Of a stretch of 64,000 nt of DNA, positions 60,984 to 64,000 are shown piece after piece; within the stretch, counting starts at the first letter, position 1, and every line of letters begins with the position of its first letter. A program made the translations under genes and the position numbers. The DNA is from GAS188 sp035949255. Lineage in GTDB: Bacteria; Pseudomonadota; Alphaproteobacteria; Rhizobiales; Beijerinckiaceae. Under the pieces are notes generated by a model, which was given only the letters and a program-made list of their open reading frames with translations, had not been told where the DNA came from and made no database searches. The stretch lies in NCBI GenBank assembly GCA_035949255.1, contig DASZIL010000208.1, forward strand, positions 1 to 64,000, written 5' to 3'.

Positions 60984-61967
60984 TCAGGCGATGCGTACCA
61001 CGGTCCGGCCGCGCAGCTTGCCGGAGAGAATGGCCTCACCCGCGCCGATGACGTCTTCGAGCGGGATGGTGCTCGTCATGGCCTCGAGCTTGGCGATGTC
61101 GAGGTCATGCGCGAGCTGCTCCCAGGCCTCGATGCGGTGCGGCTTCTTCGCCATCACGCTGTCGACGCCCAGAAGCGCGACGCCGCGCAAAATGAAGGGC
61201 GCGACGGAGCCCGGCAGATCCATGCCCTGAGCGAGGCCGCAGGCGGCGACCGCGCCGCCGTATTTGGTCATGGCGAGGACGTTCGCGAGCGTGTGCGAGC
61301 CGACGCTGTCGATGCCGGCGATCCAACGTTCCTTTCCCAAGGAGCGGCCCTTCTCCGAGAGCTCCTTGCGATCGATGATCTCCGCGGCGCCGAGCCGTTC
61401 GAGATAGGCTTTCTCCTGAGGCCGGCCCGTCGAGGCGATGACGTGCCAACCGCGCTTCGCGAAAAGCGCGATCGCAACCGATCCCACACCGCCGGTGGCT
61501 CCGGTGACGACGACCGGTCCTTCGGCGGGTTTGAGGCCGTGCTTTTCGAGCGCGAGCAAGCAGAGCATCGCCGTATATCCGGCCGTGCCGATCGCCATCG
61601 CCTGAGCCGGCGTGAAATTTTTCGGCAACGGCACGAGCCATTCACCCTTGACGCGTGCGTAGCCTGCATAACCGCCGAAATGCGTTTCGCCGAGCCCCCA
61701 GCCGTTCAGGATGACGGCATCGCCCGGCCGCCAATCAGCATGGCTCGAGGTCTCGACGACGCCCGCAAGATCGATGCCGGGGACCATGGGAAAGCGTCGC
61801 ACCACGGGAGCCTTGCCGGTGAGCGCGAGTCCGTCCTTGTAATTGACGGTCGAGTGACTGACACGCACGAGGACGTCGCCCTCCATGAGGGCGTCGAGGC
61901 CAAGTTCCTTCAAAGCAACGCTTTGGCCCGCATCCGTCTTCTCGACCAGGACGGCCTTGAACTGCAT
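60984..61967 (-). CDS. MDR-family NADPH-dependent reductase, AcuI/YhdH type
   Basis: 327-residue zinc-free medium-chain reductase. FKAVLVEKTDAGQSVALKEL at the start, NYKDGLALTGKAPVVRRFPM with the substrate Tyr/Asp region, VTGATGGVGSVAIALFAKRG for NADPH, and STGRPQEKAYLERLGAAEII are typical of AcuI, which reduces acryloyl-CoA to propionyl-CoA. Related enzymes reduce quinones or other alpha,beta-unsaturated carbonyls. In the RutE/3-hydroxypropionate pathways such a reductase clears a toxic acrylate intermediate, so its pairing with a carbamoylase-type gene is suggestive. Confidence 0.9.
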   Translation of the reverse strand: MQFKAVLVEKTDAGQSVALKELGLDALMEGDVLVRVSHSTVNYKDGLALTGKAPVVRRFPMVPGIDLAGVVETSSHADWRPGDAVILNGWGLGETHFGGYAGYARVKGEWLVPLPKNFTPAQAMAIGTAGYTAMLCLLALEKHGLKPAEGPVVVTGATGGVGSVAIALFAKRGWHVIASTGRPQEKAYLERLGAAEIIDRKELSEKGRSLGKERWIAGIDSVGSHTLANVLAMTKYGGAVAACGLAQGMDLPGSVAPFILRGVALLGVDSVMAKKPHRIEAWEQLAHDLDIAKLEAMTSTIPLEDVIGAGEAILSGKLRGRTVVRIA

Positions 61968-62117
61968 TCGCTGCTCCTCGACATGCCGGCATGAGTGCGC
62001 CTTCGCCGTCTCTCGTAGACGCGTGCGCGAAGGATGACAAATCGCCCGAAGCGTTGAAAGGGTCGGGTGTGGGGCCGCCCCTCGTCACAGGACGATCACA
62101 GGGCAGCCGTCGAGCCG

Positions 62118-63380
62118 CTATCCGTCGGTGTCTCTCGGCTTGTAGAAGATATGGTGGCCGATGATGCTGGTGCGCTGCAAATACCGCGCCCAGCCCGGAC
62201 GAACATAATTCGCGTGGTAGTTCAGGGAATCGCCGACATTGGCGAGGTAGGTGTCGCCCTTGAGCACATTCATTGCGACCTTCGTGGCGCGTGCCCAGGC
62301 ATCGGGCTCGGTGACGCGCAGCGATTTGCCTTCACAGGCGAAGGTGAATTGGCACCCGAGGTAGCGGTCGCGATTCTGATAGACGACGCCGCAGATCGAT
62401 GTTGGATAAAGCCCGCTCTTGACCCGATTCAGCACGACCTGCGCGACGGCGGCCTGACCCGCCTCCGGCTCGCTTCGCGCTTCGAAATACACGGCTTCCG
62501 CGAGGCAACGCTCCTCGCGGCCCATGTGATCGGGGGCGACGAGCTCGGCGTACTTCGGCTTTTCGCCCTCTTCCTTGCGCGCCGTTGTGATCCCCTTGTC
62601 CTTGGCGAGCTCGCGCGAGTTGAGCGAGGCGAGCTCGGGGAAGGAGACCGGCACGGCGGCGATCTCGATCGGCGTCGAATCGGGGGGAGCGGGAGTGGTG
62701 GACGAAAGCCGCACGGCGCGAGGTACCGACGGGGTTGCGCCATCGGGGTTGCTTGCGGTCAATTTGGCGCGTGTCGTCGCCGAAACGATGTCGGCCGCCG
62801 AGGTGAAGGCACCGCGCGGCGCGCGTGCCGTGGCGCCGTCCTCGACGGACCAGCCGACGAAGCTCTTCGAGCCGACGAGCTCATTGGTCCAAGGGTCGCC
62901 GGGCTCGAAGGAAGGCCGATCATCGGCGAGAGAGAGATCAAGCTTGCCGAAAGTCGCTGCGGCGAGCTCCCGCTCGCGGCCGGAGCCTTGCCAACGCCCT
63001 GTCCTGAGCTGGATCAGGGGATCTCCCTTCATCGCCCGTTCGACCGTCGGAAAACCCCGCACATCACGCTTGAGCTCCATGCGTGGCGCATCGCCCCGCG
63101 GGGCATCGTTCAGTGCCGTATCCGACGGCGGCGTGAGCCAGGGCGCACGCAAGCGGTTCATGGCGATCTCGGGTGCAATCAACAAGGCGAGATCGGCAGT
63201 GCCGGGCCCGGCCACGAAATAGGAGGGCCGCGGATGGTCGGCCTCGCGGACGGCGCGGCTCCCGCCCGCGCTCGCCTCGATGTCGGCCGAGGCGGTGAAG
63301 GACATCAAGAGCCCGCTCGCGAGGCACCACGGCGCGATCGTCGCGCCGGCCCACCGCAAGCCCGAGAACTCACCACGCAT
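62118..63380 (-). CDS. Cell wall hydrolase, SleB/CwlJ type
   Basis: 420-residue exported protein. A hydrophobic segment (WCLASGLLMSFTASADIEA) at the N-terminus is followed by a long Pro/Ala/Ser-rich spacer and a Hydrolase_2 domain at about 295-420. The catalytic Glu is in LAEAVYFEARSEPEAGQAAV; VAQVVLNRVKSGLYPTSICG, CQFTFACEGKSLRV and NYHANYVRPGWARYLQR are conserved. This domain cleaves spore cortex in Bacillus and has other cell wall roles in alphaproteobacteria. ATG at 63380 has GAGG upstream; the frame is open to 63479. Confidence 0.88.
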   Translation of the reverse strand: MRGEFSGLRWAGATIAPWCLASGLLMSFTASADIEASAGGSRAVREADHPRPSYFVAGPGTADLALLIAPEIAMNRLRAPWLTPPSDTALNDAPRGDAPRMELKRDVRGFPTVERAMKGDPLIQLRTGRWQGSGRERELAAATFGKLDLSLADDRPSFEPGDPWTNELVGSKSFVGWSVEDGATARAPRGAFTSAADIVSATTRAKLTASNPDGATPSVPRAVRLSSTTPAPPDSTPIEIAAVPVSFPELASLNSRELAKDKGITTARKEEGEKPKYAELVAPDHMGREERCLAEAVYFEARSEPEAGQAAVAQVVLNRVKSGLYPTSICGVVYQNRDRYLGCQFTFACEGKSLRVTEPDAWARATKVAMNVLKGDTYLANVGDSLNYHANYVRPGWARYLQRTSIIGHHIFYKPRDTDG

Positions 63381-63696
63381 ACGACCGGGCCTCACGCTCT
63401 CCGACGAAAGCTTAAGGACGATCGCGACAATCGCCCAAGCGCCACCCCACCGCGCCGATGGGTGGTGGAGTCGCAACAATATGAGAGAGACAGCGTTGAT
63501 TCGCAGTTAACGGGGCGCGGATGCGCGATTTTGCGCGCGGTTCGGTCGACGCGGGCGGATCTCGCGAGGGAAAACAGTGTTTCAGGTCAGGGACATCGCC
63601 GGACATCCGCTCCCCCGAGACGAGACAAGCTCAGCGCGGCCGGAAAGCATTCCCAGCCATTGCGGATGGCCGCGATCCACGCCATCTCCGTGCGGA
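63381..63696. other. Divergent intergenic region, no gene seen
   Basis: About 315 bases between the leftward cell wall hydrolase and the rightward monooxygenase gene. It must contain both promoters. No hairpin or palindrome stands out, and no open frame is convincing. Confidence 0.4.
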
Positions 63697-64000
63697 ATGA
63701 AAGGTTCAGCGCTTCGCCTCAGCGTCCTCGACCAGGCGCCGATCTCACAAGGGTCGAGCGGGGGCGACGCCTTGCGCAACTCGCTCGACCTCGCAAGGCT
63801 CACCGACAGGCTCGGCTTTTGCCGCTATTGGGTCGCCGAGCATCATGCGACGCCGATGCTCGCCTGCGCGAGCCCGGAGGTTCTCATCGGCCCGATCGCG
63901 GAAGCGACCGAAAGGATGCGCGTCGGCAGTGGCGGGGTGATGCTTCCCCATTACAGCCCGCTGAAGGTCGCCGAGAGCTTCAGCATGCTCGCCGGCATGC
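63697..64000 (+). CDS. Luciferase-like (LLM class) flavin monooxygenase, N-terminal part
   Basis: First 101 residues of a protein that continues beyond the window. RLSVLDQAPISQGSSGGDAL then RLGFCRYWVAEHHATPMLAC and RMRVGSGGVMLPHYSPLKVA are the start and first strands of the LLM family that includes alkanal and nitrilotriacetate-type oxygenases; this branch (VLDQAPI, YWVAEHH) is the one with many uncharacterised members. The ribosome binding site is weak. Confidence 0.9.
   Translation, partial: MKGSALRLSVLDQAPISQGSSGGDALRNSLDLARLTDRLGFCRYWVAEHHATPMLACASPEVLIGPIAEATERMRVGSGGVMLPHYSPLKVAESFSMLAGM

Overview
The window is GC-rich, densely coding DNA from an alphaproteobacterium, most likely a member of the Hyphomicrobiales (Rhizobiales). 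The signs are a porin with the Rhizobiales-type leader and mature start, small proteins largely confined to that order (DUF1236, DUF4170, DUF6101, DUF1488, DUF2061 and a SFPASDPP-motif protein), a CIRCE element, two matches to the EcfG general-stress promoter, and a cysQ-DUF4170-acyltransferase-waaA-lpxK lipid A block. I cannot name the genus from sequence alone. No rRNA, tRNA, CRISPR array or intact insertion sequence was seen.

Layout. 1-9 kb: a Nudix hydrolase, a frameshifted DUF1772-like relic, a DUF1236 exported protein, an ABC membrane domain without an ATPase, a CYTH/CHAD protein, a YciE ferritin-like stress protein, Lon and Hsp20. 9-12 kb: RfbD-like reductase, a branched-chain amino acid type binding protein and a glutathione transferase. 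12.1-12.6 kb: a scar made of an IS5-family transposase tail and what looks like the tail of a cyclase/TPR gene. 12.6-30 kb: accessory catabolic region. One half (14.3-23.0 kb) has a complete polyamine-type ABC transporter (binding protein, two permeases, divergent ATPase) with an M20 amidohydrolase, a creatinase-like M24 protein and a Tat-leader aldo/keto reductase. The other half (23.4-29.9 kb) is a one-strand run of a PuuE-like deacetylase, N-acyl-D-amino-acid deacylase, PhzF-fold protein, RidA, a family 5 binding protein and an N-carbamoyl-D-amino-acid hydrolase. Together they suggest import and stepwise hydrolysis of N-substituted or D-configured amino acid derivatives or cyclic amides.

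30-46 kb: GFA protein, a fused N-formylglutamate amidohydrolase-DUF1244 protein, an SHMT-like enzyme with a divergent Lrp regulator, DUF937, glutamate-cysteine ligase, RsmE, UbiA, DUF6101, MAPEG, the lipid A/Kdo block and a large porin closed by a textbook terminator. 46-56 kb: alpha/beta hydrolase, monooxygenase-fold protein, dapA-smpB, an OGT-like TPR glycosyltransferase, mntH behind an MntR-box-like palindrome, and a long soluble lytic transglycosylase.

56-59.6 kb is a gene-poor, decayed stretch. Its most striking item is a groES-groEL deletion relic: the first ten GroES codons joined in frame to an internal GroEL segment, still preceded by a CIRCE operator. Small conserved Rhizobiales proteins follow. 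59.7-64 kb: an M20 carbamoylase/allantoate-hydrolase type enzyme next to an AcuI-type reductase, a SleB/CwlJ-type cell wall hydrolase, and the start of a luciferase-like monooxygenase cut by the window edge.
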